From: DASSUW01 sp963811895
Lineage (GTDB): Bacteria > Actinomycetota > Thermoleophilia > Solirubrobacterales > Solirubrobacteraceae
DNA length: 64,000 nucleotides
Direction of reading: 5' to 3'
NCBI GenBank assembly: GCA_963811895.1
Contig: CAWETE010000004.1
Span: 434,001-498,000, forward strand
Part shown: in pieces, positions 52,132-59,918 of the stretch
Position numbering within the stretch: the first letter of the stretch is position 1
Layout: each line of letters starts with the position of its first letter
The notes under the pieces: generated by a model
The model's input: only the letters and a program-made list of their open reading frames with translations
Databases searched by the model: none
Told to the model about the DNA's origin: nothing
Program-made: the position numbers and the translations under genes

Positions 52132-53034
52132 ATGCCCAGACCCACTTCCTTCGGCAAGGACACCGGACTGCAGGTCCGGATGACGGTGACGATGTTCCTG
52201 CTCGGGCTCGTCTACGTCGCGCTCATCGTCACGCTGCTCGCGGTCGGCACCAGCGGCTGGACCGTGGCCATCATCGCCGGCGGTCTCGCCGCGCTGAACC
52301 TCTTCGCCTCCGACAAGCTCGCCCTGGCGGCCATGGGCGCGCGCGTCGTCACCCCCGAGCAGGCGCCGCAGTTGCACGCCATGATCGAGCGCCTGTGCGT
52401 GCAGGCCGACCTGCCGAAGCCGAAGGTGGCCGTGGCCAACACGCGCATGCCGAACGCGTTCGCGCTCGGCCGCTCTCCCAAGTCGGCCACCGTGTGCGCG
52501 ACGACGGGGATCATGGAGCTGCTGAGCCCGGCCGAGCTCGAGGGCGTGATGGCGCACGAGCTCACCCACGTCGCCAACCGCGACGTGCTGGTGATGACGC
52601 TGGCCGGCTTCTTCGCCACCATCGCCGCCTACATCGTCCAGTTCGGCTTCTTCTTCGGCGGCGGCGGCCACGGCGACGACGACGACAACCCAAGCTTCAT
52701 GATCCTGCTGCTCGTCTCGATCGTGGTCTACGTGGTCTCGTTCCTGCTCATGCAGGCGCTCTCGCGCTACCGCGAGTTCGCCGCCGACCGCGGCGCGGCG
52801 ATCATCACCGGCCGCCCGAGCGCGCTCGCCTCGGCGCTGCAGAAGATCTCCAGCGGCATGCACCAGATCCCGCAGAAGGACCTGCGGGCGGCGGGCGAGC
52901 TGCAGGCGTTCTTCATCTTCCCGGCCGCCAAGGGCGGCGTCTCCGGCCTGTTCGCCACGCACCCGCCGATGGAGAAGCGGATCGCGGCGCTGCAGCGGCT
53001 CGAGACGCAGCTGCAGGGCCAGGTCGCCGCCTAG
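52132..53034 (+). CDS. htpX: HtpX-like M48 membrane metalloprotease
   Basis: This 300-residue protein has two N-terminal and two internal membrane segments and the zinc motif HELTH (AHELTHVANRD), with the downstream Glu in REFAADRGAA. HtpX degrades damaged membrane proteins during envelope stress. The stop is 2 bp before the PspAB gene, linking it to the Psp system. ATG 52132 gives the normal N-terminus. Confidence 0.95.
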   Translation: MPRPTSFGKDTGLQVRMTVTMFLLGLVYVALIVTLLAVGTSGWTVAIIAGGLAALNLFASDKLALAAMGARVVTPEQAPQLHAMIERLCVQADLPKPKVAVANTRMPNAFALGRSPKSATVCATTGIMELLSPAELEGVMAHELTHVANRDVLVMTLAGFFATIAAYIVQFGFFFGGGGHGDDDDNPSFMILLLVSIVVYVVSFLLMQALSRYREFAADRGAAIITGRPSALASALQKISSGMHQIPQKDLRAAGELQAFFIFPAAKGGVSGLFATHPPMEKRIAALQRLETQLQGQVAA

Positions 53035-53036
53035 CC

Positions 53037-53609
53037 GTGGGCTTCCTCGACGTCCTCCGCGGCAAGCGCGAGCTCAAGCAGCCCGCGCCCGACCGGCTGT
53101 TCGCGATGTCGACGGCCTACGTGAAGCTCGAGATGGAGCTCAACATCACGACCACGGGGAAGGCCGCGATCGTCTTCCAGCCGCTTGCGACGGCCGACTT
53201 CGAGCAGCTGGTGCGCGACATGGAGGAGATCGTGCGCAGCACCGGCAGCGAGAACCAGGGCAGCGTCGAGAGCACGGACGACGAGCACGGCTACCGCTGG
53301 ATGGTCATCGGCGACCCCGACTTCGAGGACCTCGTCGTCGGCGTCAACGCGGTCTCCAACGAGATCCAGGGCGGCGGCTACGGCGACCGCATCCTGGCGG
53401 CGGTGTTCGCCTTCCGCGACGACAAGGGCAAGCCGCTCTACTGGATCTACAACTACAAGCGCGGCGCCTTCTACCCGTTCGTGCCGTCCGGCGGCGAGCA
53501 GCAGCGCGACAACGAGCGCGAGCTGCGGCTGAAGGCGCAGATCGGCCAGGACCTGCCGGTCGAGCCCGAGCTCGAGCGCTGGTTCCCCCTCTGGGGCATC
53601 CCCGTCTGA
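53037..53609 (+). CDS. PspAB-type PspA-associated protein
   Basis: This 190-residue protein begins GFLDVLRGKRELKQPAPDRL and continues with SFMST-like AMSTAYVKLEMEL and later WMVIGDPDFEDLVVGVN and LYWIYNYKRGAFYPFVP. This matches the PspAB family, described as linked to PspA and HtpX in actinobacteria. No catalytic site is evident. GTG start 2 bp after htpX. Confidence 0.85.
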   Translation: MGFLDVLRGKRELKQPAPDRLFAMSTAYVKLEMELNITTTGKAAIVFQPLATADFEQLVRDMEEIVRSTGSENQGSVESTDDEHGYRWMVIGDPDFEDLVVGVNAVSNEIQGGGYGDRILAAVFAFRDDKGKPLYWIYNYKRGAFYPFVPSGGEQQRDNERELRLKAQIGQDLPVEPELERWFPLWGIPV

Positions 53610-53622
53610 GACACTTCGGGCC

Positions 53623-54186
53623 ATGCCACGCGCGCTCATGATCACCGGCGACGCCGCCGAGGACCTCGACGCGATGTACCCGCTCTACCGGCTGCGCGAG
53701 GCCGGCTGGGAGGTCGACGTCGCGGCTCTGACCCGCCGTCCCGTCCAGCTCGTCGTGCACGACTTCGACGAGGGCTACGACGCCTACTCGGAGAAGCCCG
53801 GCCGCCGCCTGCCCGTGGACGTGACGTTCGCGGAGGTCGAGGCCGAGCGCTACGGCGCGTTGGTGATCCCGGGCGGCCGCGCGCCCGAGTACATCCGCGT
53901 GGATCCGCACGTACGCCGCATCACCGAGCACTTCTTCGCGCACGACCTTCCGGTCGGGACCGTCTGCCACGGGCCGCAGGTGCCGGCCGTCTACGGTCTG
54001 CTCCGCGGCCGCCGCACAGCCGCCTTCCCGCCGCTGGCCGGCGACATGGAGAACGCGGGCGCGACGTTCGTGGACGCGCCGGACGTGGTCGACGGCAACA
54101 TGGTCTCCTGCCGCGGCTGGCCGGACATGCCGGAGTGGTCGCGGGCGTTCATGGCGGTCCTGGACCGCGCTGCGGTCCCGGCCTGA
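53623..54186 (+). CDS. DJ-1/PfpI family protein
   Basis: This 187-residue protein has the nucleophile elbow GTVCHGPQVPAV with the catalytic Cys (about residue 106) and the acidic residue E in VIPGGRAPEYIR. It is a distant paralogue of the PfpI protein at 18500. It starts 13 bp after PspAB, so it may belong to the envelope-stress operon. A role in repair of glycated or oxidised molecules is inferred from the family. Confidence 0.9.
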   Translation: MPRALMITGDAAEDLDAMYPLYRLREAGWEVDVAALTRRPVQLVVHDFDEGYDAYSEKPGRRLPVDVTFAEVEAERYGALVIPGGRAPEYIRVDPHVRRITEHFFAHDLPVGTVCHGPQVPAVYGLLRGRRTAAFPPLAGDMENAGATFVDAPDVVDGNMVSCRGWPDMPEWSRAFMAVLDRAAVPA

Positions 54187-54202
54187 GCGGTCGTCCTCCG
54201 GC

Positions 54203-54326
54203 GAACGTCAACGGCGGCATTGAGGGGAGCGAGATCGGCCGGGATTCGGCATCGAATCCTGTCCCGGGGTCGTTTTCCGACCCCTGGGCAGGACGAGTCC
54301 TGTCCTACCCAGCCGCCGTTGACGGT
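54203..54326. repeat. Long palindromic intergenic element, copy 3 (124 bp)
   Basis: The left end is GAACGTCAACGGCGGC and the right end is GCCGCCGTTGACGGT. Relative to copy 1 (CAACCCCG/CGGGGTTG) both arms have changed together. The centre is GGGGTCG-TTTTC-CGACCCC, as in copy 1, with shared ATCGAATCCTG. It lies between convergent DJ-1 and acetyltransferase genes and provides the latter's final codons and TAG. Confidence 0.85.
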
Positions 54327-55117
54327 CGCCCAAATCGCCGCTCGATCCACTCCACAGCGAACTCCACCAGCTCGCGAGCCGGGAACAGGTGGCACTCGGC
54401 CGCGCCCACGCGCCCGCGCACGCCGACCCCCGCCGCCAGCGCGTCCCGAGCGATCACCTCGAACTCGTCGGCCTCCAATCCCAGTGACGCGTAGTCATAC
54501 GCGCCCCCCGAGGTCTCGATGTCGGTGTACGAGCGAACGCTGCCATCCGCGAGGGCGATCTCGTAGGTGATCGTCCGCTTGCCCGGCGCCGAGGCGATCG
54601 CCTCGGCGTGGTGCAGCAGCGTGACCGTCTCCAGCGGCGCGCCGAGCATGAGCACGTCTCCGCCGGCCTCGACGAGCCGCGCGAACGGGCTCCCCGCCCC
54701 GTAGCCGTCCTCGTGAGGCGCCACGAGCCACCCCGCGCGCGGTCCGACGGCCACCACGCTCGCCTCCGGGTGCACGCTGCGCAGCGCGCCCGGCCACGTG
54801 CGCACCCGCTCCGGGATGCGGCCGTAGTCCGGGTCGACCTCGCCGGTGGCCGGATCCCACAGGGGCGGCTCGTCAAGGTACGCCGCGCGGTACTCGCGAG
54901 GCCGGTCCTCCAGCGTGTAGACGTGGTCGGCCCAGGACGCGTAGACCATCACCGTGCCCGAGACGTCGAGCAGCGACCGCACCACGGTCTCGCTGCCGCC
55001 GACCACCCACCCGAGCGCGCTCATGCGGGTGTGCACCATCGTGATCCCGCCCGCGCGGACCCCGAGGCGGCGGAGGTCCGCCGTCAGGCGCGAGCGGGTG
55101 ACGGGCTCCCGGGTCAG
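54305..55117 (-). CDS. AAC(3)-family aminoglycoside-type N-acetyltransferase
   Basis: This protein of up to 270 residues has the AAC(3)/FrbF fold: LTADLRRLGVRAGGITMVHTRMSALGWVVGG at the start, HPEASVVAVGPRAGWLV and VLMLGAPLETVTLLHHAE. AAC(3) enzymes acetylate aminoglycosides, but many genomic copies act on other amines, so resistance should not be assumed. The start is odd: the only codon placing the full N-terminus is CTG 55117, overlapping the PspAA stop. The next in-frame ATG would remove the first strand. The 3' end lies in palindromic element 3. Confidence 0.8.
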   Translation of the reverse strand: MTREPVTRSRLTADLRRLGVRAGGITMVHTRMSALGWVVGGSETVVRSLLDVSGTVMVYASWADHVYTLEDRPREYRAAYLDEPPLWDPATGEVDPDYGRIPERVRTWPGALRSVHPEASVVAVGPRAGWLVAPHEDGYGAGSPFARLVEAGGDVLMLGAPLETVTLLHHAEAIASAPGKRTITYEIALADGSVRSYTDIETSGGAYDYASLGLEADEFEVIARDALAAGVGVRGRVGAAECHLFPARELVEFAVEWIERRFGRPSTAAG

Positions 55118-55392
55118 TCGGGGATCAGGCCCTCGCCGGTGAACTCCGCCGACGCCTCGACGAACGAGATGTCGGGCGGCGGGATGATCACGTCGGACTC
55201 CTCGAGCTCGTCCTCGCCGAGCGCCGTGCCGGCGCGGCGCACGAGGTCGAGCATCTGCTCGAAGGTCTCGTGGAAGCGGTCCTCGTCGCCCGCGTCGACG
55301 GCCGCCACTACGTCGTTGTCGAGCGCGTTGAGCGTCTCCGCGTCGTCCTCCGGCAGCCGGTACTGGCCCTCGGTGGCGATGCGGACGATCAC
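55114..55392 (-). CDS. PspAA-type PspA-associated protein
   Basis: This 92-residue protein reads MIVRIATEGQYRLPEDDAETL, followed by LNALDNDVVAAVDAGDEDRFHETFEQML, typical of the PspAA domain that follows pspA in actinobacteria. It is acidic and helical, with no catalytic motif. GTG overlaps the pspA stop (GTGA). Probably a partner of PspA in membrane-stress response. Confidence 0.88.
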   Translation of the reverse strand: MIVRIATEGQYRLPEDDAETLNALDNDVVAAVDAGDEDRFHETFEQMLDLVRRAGTALGEDELEESDVIIPPPDISFVEASAEFTGEGLIPD

Positions 55393-56158
55393 GCCTCGCG
55401 CTCCTTCTCGCCCGATCCGGACTCCAGCGACTGCTGCGGCGGCGAGCCGGCACCGAGCTCGGCCTTGAGCCGCGCGAGGTCGTCGTCCACGTCGCTCTGC
55501 GAGGTCAGCTGGTGCAGCTCGCGGTCGATGTCGTCCTGCTGCCGGCCGTCAGCGACAGGTTGTCATCGAACGCGCCGGCGGCCTCGAGCTCGTCCATCGC
55601 GTTCGCCCGCGCCCGCATGCCCTCGGTCTTGTCGAGCGCACGCTGCATGGCCATCCCGACGTCGGCCATCTCCTCGCCCACGCCGGACGCGGCCTCGGAG
55701 ATCTTCACGGAGGCCTCGGCGGCCGAGTACTGCGCCTTGATGACCTCCTTCTTGGTGCGGAACTGGTCGATCTTGCCGCGGAGCTTCTGCTCCTTCTCGA
55801 TCAGCGACGCCTGCTGGGTCTCCAGCTCGGCGACCTGCTGGTCGAGCGACTGGAGCTCACCCTGCGCGAACTGCTTGCGCTCGAGGGCGGTGCGAGCGAG
55901 ATCCTCGCGGCCCTGCGAGAGCGCCTGGCGCGCCTGCGTGTCGAGCTTGACGACCTGCTGCTCGAGCTTCTGCTGCTGCAGCTGGAGGCGCTTCTTCGAC
56001 GTGACGACGTCGGCGATGCCCTTCTTGACGTTCTGGAGCAGCTCCATCTGCTTCTGGTAGCTGTACTCCAGCGTCTCTGCGGGGTCCTCCGCCTTGTCGA
56101 GGAGCTTGTTGATCTTCGCCTTGATGACGGTGGACATACGTCCGCCCATTCCGGGCAC
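55389..56158 (-). CDS. pspA: PspA/IM30 phage-shock protein, with frameshift near the end
   Basis: An AGGAGG site 7 bases upstream supports GTG 56158. The long coiled coil (MSTVIKAKINKLLDKAEDP ... KKEVIKAQYSAAEASVKI) is diagnostic of PspA/Vipp1, which forms membrane-bound polymers and protects membrane integrity. The frame ends early after GAFDDNLSL. A one-base loss near 55550 restores a normal end (QQDDIDRELHQL ... DDDLARLKAELGAG) up to TGA 55389, about 256 residues. PspAA follows directly, while HtpX-PspAB lie 3 kb left. Confidence 0.92.
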
Positions 56159-56260
56159 GGCTTGCCTCCTGGGGTCTGGTCCGAGGTCCAGCAGAGAGCG
56201 TACCGTCCGGCGGTGGCGCGGCCGAGTGTGCGGCCGCGCCGTCGCCGGTCTGGATCGGCG

Positions 56261-56839
56261 CTAGAGGCCGAGCGGATGGCGCGCGCGGAAGCCGCGCGAC
56301 GGGCGCATGGTCGTCCGCCAACGGGGACCGCGCTCCAATGTGGAGGCGATCACCTTGCGCTTGCGGGCGGTGCGCGAGGCGTAAGAGCTGGTGTCGAGCC
56401 GCAGGCCGGCGATCACCGCGTAGGCGTGGCCGCCGTGGGCGTAGACCGTGATCCACGCGCCCTTCCCCTTCTCGCCCCAGCGCGTGAACGGGCCGGAGGG
56501 AAGCGGCGACTCGAGCAGGCCGGCCGCGATCAGCGCGTAGGAGACGGTGCCCGAGCAGTCATAGCCCGTGTCCTCGATCTTGGCGTGGCCGCCGCCGTAC
56601 TTGTACGGCTTGTCCTGAAGCTTGTTGGCGGCCCAGACCGCCTGCTGCACGGCGACGGGAGCCGCGCTCGGAGCTGCGGCGGTGCCGTCCGGCAGCAGCT
56701 GCGCGACGGTGCCCTCGACGACCATGTTCTCCGGCGGCGGAGGGACGTATTCCGCTCCACCGGTGGATTGCGCCTGAGCGGCCGCGGGCACAACTAGAAA
56801 TACGAAAATCGATAGGGCGAAGCCCCGTAGCGAAGACAA
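56261..56839 (-). CDS. Secreted NlpC/P60-like peptidase
   Basis: This 192-residue protein starts at TTG after GAGAGG and has a signal peptide (FALSIFVFLVVPAAAQA). A linker and an NlpC/P60-type domain follow, with Cys in GYDCSGTVSYAL and His in YAHGGHAYAVIAG. The family cleaves peptide stems of peptidoglycan. It sits behind the second c-di-AMP riboswitch, as expected for this riboswitch class. The signal-peptide codons are unusually AT-rich for the window. Confidence 0.88.
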   Translation of the reverse strand: MSSLRGFALSIFVFLVVPAAAQAQSTGGAEYVPPPPENMVVEGTVAQLLPDGTAAAPSAAPVAVQQAVWAANKLQDKPYKYGGGHAKIEDTGYDCSGTVSYALIAAGLLESPLPSGPFTRWGEKGKGAWITVYAHGGHAYAVIAGLRLDTSSYASRTARKRKVIASTLERGPRWRTTMRPSRGFRARHPLGL

Positions 56840-56847
56840 GCTCTAAC

Positions 56848-56972
56848 AACCTCTCTCGTCGGCCTACGGGGTTAGCTGACGGGCTAGCGCTAAAAGAGCC
56901 TGCGCCTCACGACACTCAAGATCGTGACTCGCCCCAGAACTGCTTATTGGTTCCCCCGCCCCCAGAGCTTCC
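56848..56972 (-). ncRNA. c-di-AMP riboswitch (ydaO/yuaA) upstream of the NlpC/P60 gene
   Basis: The minus strand holds GGGGGAACCAATAAGCAG and, about 80 bases later, GCCCGTCAGCTAACCCCGTA, both near-perfect ydaO/yuaA consensus parts. The intervening GGGGCGAGTCACG and GTGAGGCGCAGGC also fit. Only about 10 bases separate its end from the TTG start, so it probably acts on translation initiation. The remaining gap to 57115 shows no gene. Confidence 0.9.
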
Positions 56973-57115
56973 TGCCCTGAGGTTCGGCTTGGCGCGGCAC
57001 AGTACTGCATGCCGCGGATTTATGTCTAGTGGATACCTCGGCCGCTCTTTACCAAACCTTGAGCGGCCGGCGCGCCACTGTAGCGCTGAAAGGTCGTGTC
57101 GCTAGCTTTAGCGCG

Positions 57116-58309
57116 GTGCTTCGACGCCTCCTGCCCTTCTTCCTGCTCGCGCTGCTCGCCGGCTGCGGCGGCGGCGGAGACGGAGGGAACGGATCGGGCG
57201 ACGGCGGCGGCGACTCGCAGCCCATCCTCGGCGCCGGCGGCGACGAGGAGCAGGCCGAGAACGCGCCCGCGCTCGGCTTCCCGGTCTTCGCCACCAAGAA
57301 CACCACGCGCGTGGCGGGCGGCGATTCGGTCGCCAACGCCGCGGGCGCCGCGCGCGCGGTCTACCCCGCCCGCACGGACGAGAGCAGCCCGCGCGCCGTG
57401 GTGATCGTCGAGCAGGACGACTGGCGCGCGGCGATCTCCGCCGCCCAGCTGATGGCGCGCCCGCTGCAGGCTCCTGTGCTGTTCTCGGACGGCGGCGAGC
57501 TGCCGGCCGCCAGCGAGGAGGCGCTCGAGGAGCTCGCGCCGTCGGGCGCCGAGGAGGCCGACGGCGCGCAGGTGATCCGGATCGGCGACGCGGCGCAGCC
57601 CGAGAACCGGAAGGTGGAGACGATCGAGGGCTCGAGCCCGACCTCGCTCGCCCAGGCGATCGACGCCTTCCAGATGGACGTCGCCGGCGACCCGACCGAC
57701 GCGGTGCTGATCGCCCCCGCGGACAGCCCCGAGTTCGCCATGCCTGCCGCCGGCTGGGCCGCCAAGTCCGGCCAGCCGGTGCTCTGGACGCTCAAGGACT
57801 CGCTGCCGCCCGAGACCCGCTCCGCCATCGAGGCGCACAAGAAGCCGCGGATCTACGTGCTCGGCCCCGAGGACGCGATCGGCGCGTCGGTGGTCAAGGA
57901 GCTGGAGAAGCTCGGCACCACCAAGCGCGTCTCCGGACCGGACCCGATCACCAACGCGATCGCCTTCGCGCGCTACTCGGACGGCCCGCGCTTCGGCTGG
58001 AACGTCGTCGATCCCGGGCACGGCGTCGTGTTCGCCAACGCGTCGCGAACGCTCGACGCCGTCGCCGGCGCGCCGTTCTCCGGCTCGGGCCAGTTCGGCC
58101 CTCTGCTGCTCCTCAGCGACGCCACCTCACTCCCCACCGAGGTCCAGGACTACCTGCTCGACATCCAGCCCGGCTACGACGAGGACCCGGTGCGCGGGGT
58201 CTACAATCACGGCTGGCTCATGGGTGACGAGGCCGCCATCTCGGCGGACGTGCAGTCGCGCATCGACGCCCTTCTCGAGATCCAGCCCGTCGACACCGAA
58301 GGCGACTGA
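57116..58309 (+). CDS. CWB2-like cell-wall-binding lipoprotein
   Basis: This 397-residue protein starts at GTG and has lipobox LLAGC (Cys at about 17). A Gly/Asp linker follows, then three cell-wall-binding-repeat-2-like units (VIVEQDDWRAAISAAQLMARPLQAPVLFS; VLIAPADSPEFAMPAAGWAAKSGQPVLW; RIYVLGPEDAIGASVVKELEKL). CWB2 units bind anionic wall polymers in clostridia. No enzymatic domain was seen. It may anchor to membrane and wall. Confidence 0.85.
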   Translation: MLRRLLPFFLLALLAGCGGGGDGGNGSGDGGGDSQPILGAGGDEEQAENAPALGFPVFATKNTTRVAGGDSVANAAGAARAVYPARTDESSPRAVVIVEQDDWRAAISAAQLMARPLQAPVLFSDGGELPAASEEALEELAPSGAEEADGAQVIRIGDAAQPENRKVETIEGSSPTSLAQAIDAFQMDVAGDPTDAVLIAPADSPEFAMPAAGWAAKSGQPVLWTLKDSLPPETRSAIEAHKKPRIYVLGPEDAIGASVVKELEKLGTTKRVSGPDPITNAIAFARYSDGPRFGWNVVDPGHGVVFANASRTLDAVAGAPFSGSGQFGPLLLLSDATSLPTEVQDYLLDIQPGYDEDPVRGVYNHGWLMGDEAAISADVQSRIDALLEIQPVDTEGD

Positions 58310-58310
58310 C

Positions 58311-58577
58311 ATGGCCCAAGCCGAGCAGCCCGAACGCCTGCGCCGTCCCGTGACGGTCGACGACGTGCGCCAGCTCATGGGCAGCTCGACGCCGCACTTC
58401 GCGCTGCAGATCCGCACCCGCATCCAGCGTCTGATCGACGGGCTCCCGGAGGACGATCCCGCCCGCCGGCTCGGCGAGCAGGAGATCGCCCGGCTCGAGC
58501 GCCTCGCCGTCGACGGCGAGATCCGCGGCGAGGGTCTGCAGGACGGCCAGCGCGGCCTCCCATCCGTGTCGCTCTAG
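58311..58577 (+). CDS. Small helical protein of unknown function
   Basis: This 88-residue product reads MAQAEQPERLRRPVTVDDVRQ, with MGSSTPHFALQIRTRIQRLI and ARRLGEQEIARLERLA forming likely amphipathic helices. It begins 1 bp after the CWB2-like gene, so it is co-transcribed. No domain was recognised. Its stop shares a CTAG with the convergent phosphoesterase remnant. Confidence 0.65.
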   Translation: MAQAEQPERLRRPVTVDDVRQLMGSSTPHFALQIRTRIQRLIDGLPEDDPARRLGEQEIARLERLAVDGEIRGEGLQDGQRGLPSVSL

Positions 58578-59028
58578 ATCGGCTGGAGGTGCGAGACCAG
58601 CTCGCCGTCCACCAGGGCGTGGACGGCGAAGGCCGGCGGCTCGCGCACGAGCGTGAAGCCGTCGCTCCCGATCTCCAGCTTGGCCTGCAGGTTGGTGCTC
58701 GGGCAGGCGACGACGCCGCAGCCCCCGGTGACGCCGAAGGCGCCGCGGTGCACGTGGCCGGCGATCACGCGCCGCACCTGGGGTGAGCGCTGGAGCAGGC
58801 CGGCGAGCGCGTCGCGGTTCGTGAGGCCGATCTCGTCGTGCCCGGGGATCGCCGTGTCGCAGGCGACCAGGCGCAGGCCGCCGACCTGTACCGAGTAGTC
58901 GGCGGCGACGCCCTCGTCGTGGTTCCCCGGCAGCAGGTGCACGGGCATCGGCAGCGGCTCGAGCAGCTCGCGTCGTCCTCGGGCGGCAGCCGTATGTGCG
59001 GGTCGCTCAGCTGCGCGAGGATCGCCAT
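58574..59028 (-). pseudogene. Metallophosphoesterase, internally deleted and frameshifted
   Basis: ATG 59028 begins MAILAQLSDPHIRLPPED with the first metal motif D-x-H. The frame breaks near 58960, and another frame gives RRELLEPLPMPVHLLPGNHDEG with the GNHD motif, and later AGHVHRG. Between PPE and RRELL the family normally has about 35-40 residues including the GD motif, which are missing. The remnant thus lacks a key metal ligand region. It may be a real pseudogene or a collapsed assembly segment. It follows the hemerythrin gene on the same strand. Confidence 0.8.
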
Positions 59029-59038
59029 CCGGCGCACA

Positions 59039-59545
59039 CTAGCCTCGCGGCGAGAGCGGGTGGCGGTCCAGCCGGCGCAGCGCCGGGCCGATGCCGTCCT
59101 CCTCGCGCTGGAGGTGCGCGAGCAGGTCGTCGGCGAGCGCGCTCAGCGCCTCGACCACGCGCGCCCGCTCGCCCTCGTCGCCGTTGAGCGCGACGACGGC
59201 CGCCTCGACCTCGTCGAGCTGCTCGGCGACCCGCCGGTGGTCGCCCTCGAGCCGGTCGACGAGCGGGGCGAGGTCCGGGTCCGCCTCGCGCAGGGCCGGG
59301 AACAGGGCGACGTCCTCGAGCCGGTGGTGACCGTGCACGAAGCGGCAGTAGTGCAGGCAGTTGACCTTCAGCGCCCACAGCGGCCCGTTCGCCGCGAGCG
59401 AGGCGACCTGCGCCTCGACCTCGCCGGGCGCCAGGCCGCCGGCCACCTGCGCGGCCAGCTCGCGCACGGTGTCGAGGTCCTCCCGGATCATCCTGTGCAC
59501 CCACAGGAGCTCCTGGAAGAACGCCTCGCCGACCGCGGAGCTCAC
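59039..59545 (-). CDS. Hemerythrin-like domain protein
   Basis: This 168-residue four-helix protein has His/Glu ligands in the pattern of hemerythrins: H in LLWVHRMIRED, H..HH..E in CRFVHGHHRLEDVALF, H in LEGDHRRVAEQ and H..E..D in LLAHLQREEDGI. Such DUF/hemerythrin proteins bind a diiron site and sense or handle oxygen, NO or iron. GTG overlaps the cupin stop (GTGA). Confidence 0.9.
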   Translation of the reverse strand: MSSAVGEAFFQELLWVHRMIREDLDTVRELAAQVAGGLAPGEVEAQVASLAANGPLWALKVNCLHYCRFVHGHHRLEDVALFPALREADPDLAPLVDRLEGDHRRVAEQLDEVEAAVVALNGDEGERARVVEALSALADDLLAHLQREEDGIGPALRRLDRHPLSPRG

Positions 59546-59892
59546 GTCGCGTAGGTCTCGCTGCCCATGATGTGCAGCGAGACGTAGGGCTCGTCGCCCA
59601 CGACCCAGCTGTCATGGCCGGGCGGCACGTAGAAGAACTCGCCCTCCTGCATGACCTTCTCGGTGCCATCCTCCATCTTCACCGCGGCCTGCCCGCTGAC
59701 GACGAGGCCGACGTGCTCGACCTGGCACATCGACTCGCCGGAGGCAGCGCCTACGTGCTCGGACCACTTCCAGCCCGGCTCGTAGGTGGCACGGCCGAGC
59801 GTCGTCGGCCCGACCGCATATGTCTCGAAGCGGCCCTTGTGGAAGGTTCGAACCTCGGTCGGCTCCTCGAGGCTGATCAGCGTGAGATCCAT
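59542..59892 (-). CDS. Small cupin protein
   Basis: This 116-residue cupin barrel has motif 1 around WSEHVGAASGESMCQVEHVG and motif 2 EGEFFYVPPGHDSWV, where His residues may bind a metal. It heads the cupin-hemerythrin-phosphoesterase unit. The family is broad, and no substrate can be named. Confidence 0.88.
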   Translation of the reverse strand: MDLTLISLEEPTEVRTFHKGRFETYAVGPTTLGRATYEPGWKWSEHVGAASGESMCQVEHVGLVVSGQAAVKMEDGTEKVMQEGEFFYVPPGHDSWVVGDEPYVSLHIMGSETYAT

Positions 59893-59918
59893 GCGCGCAG
59901 GCTGGCAGACTGAGCGCG

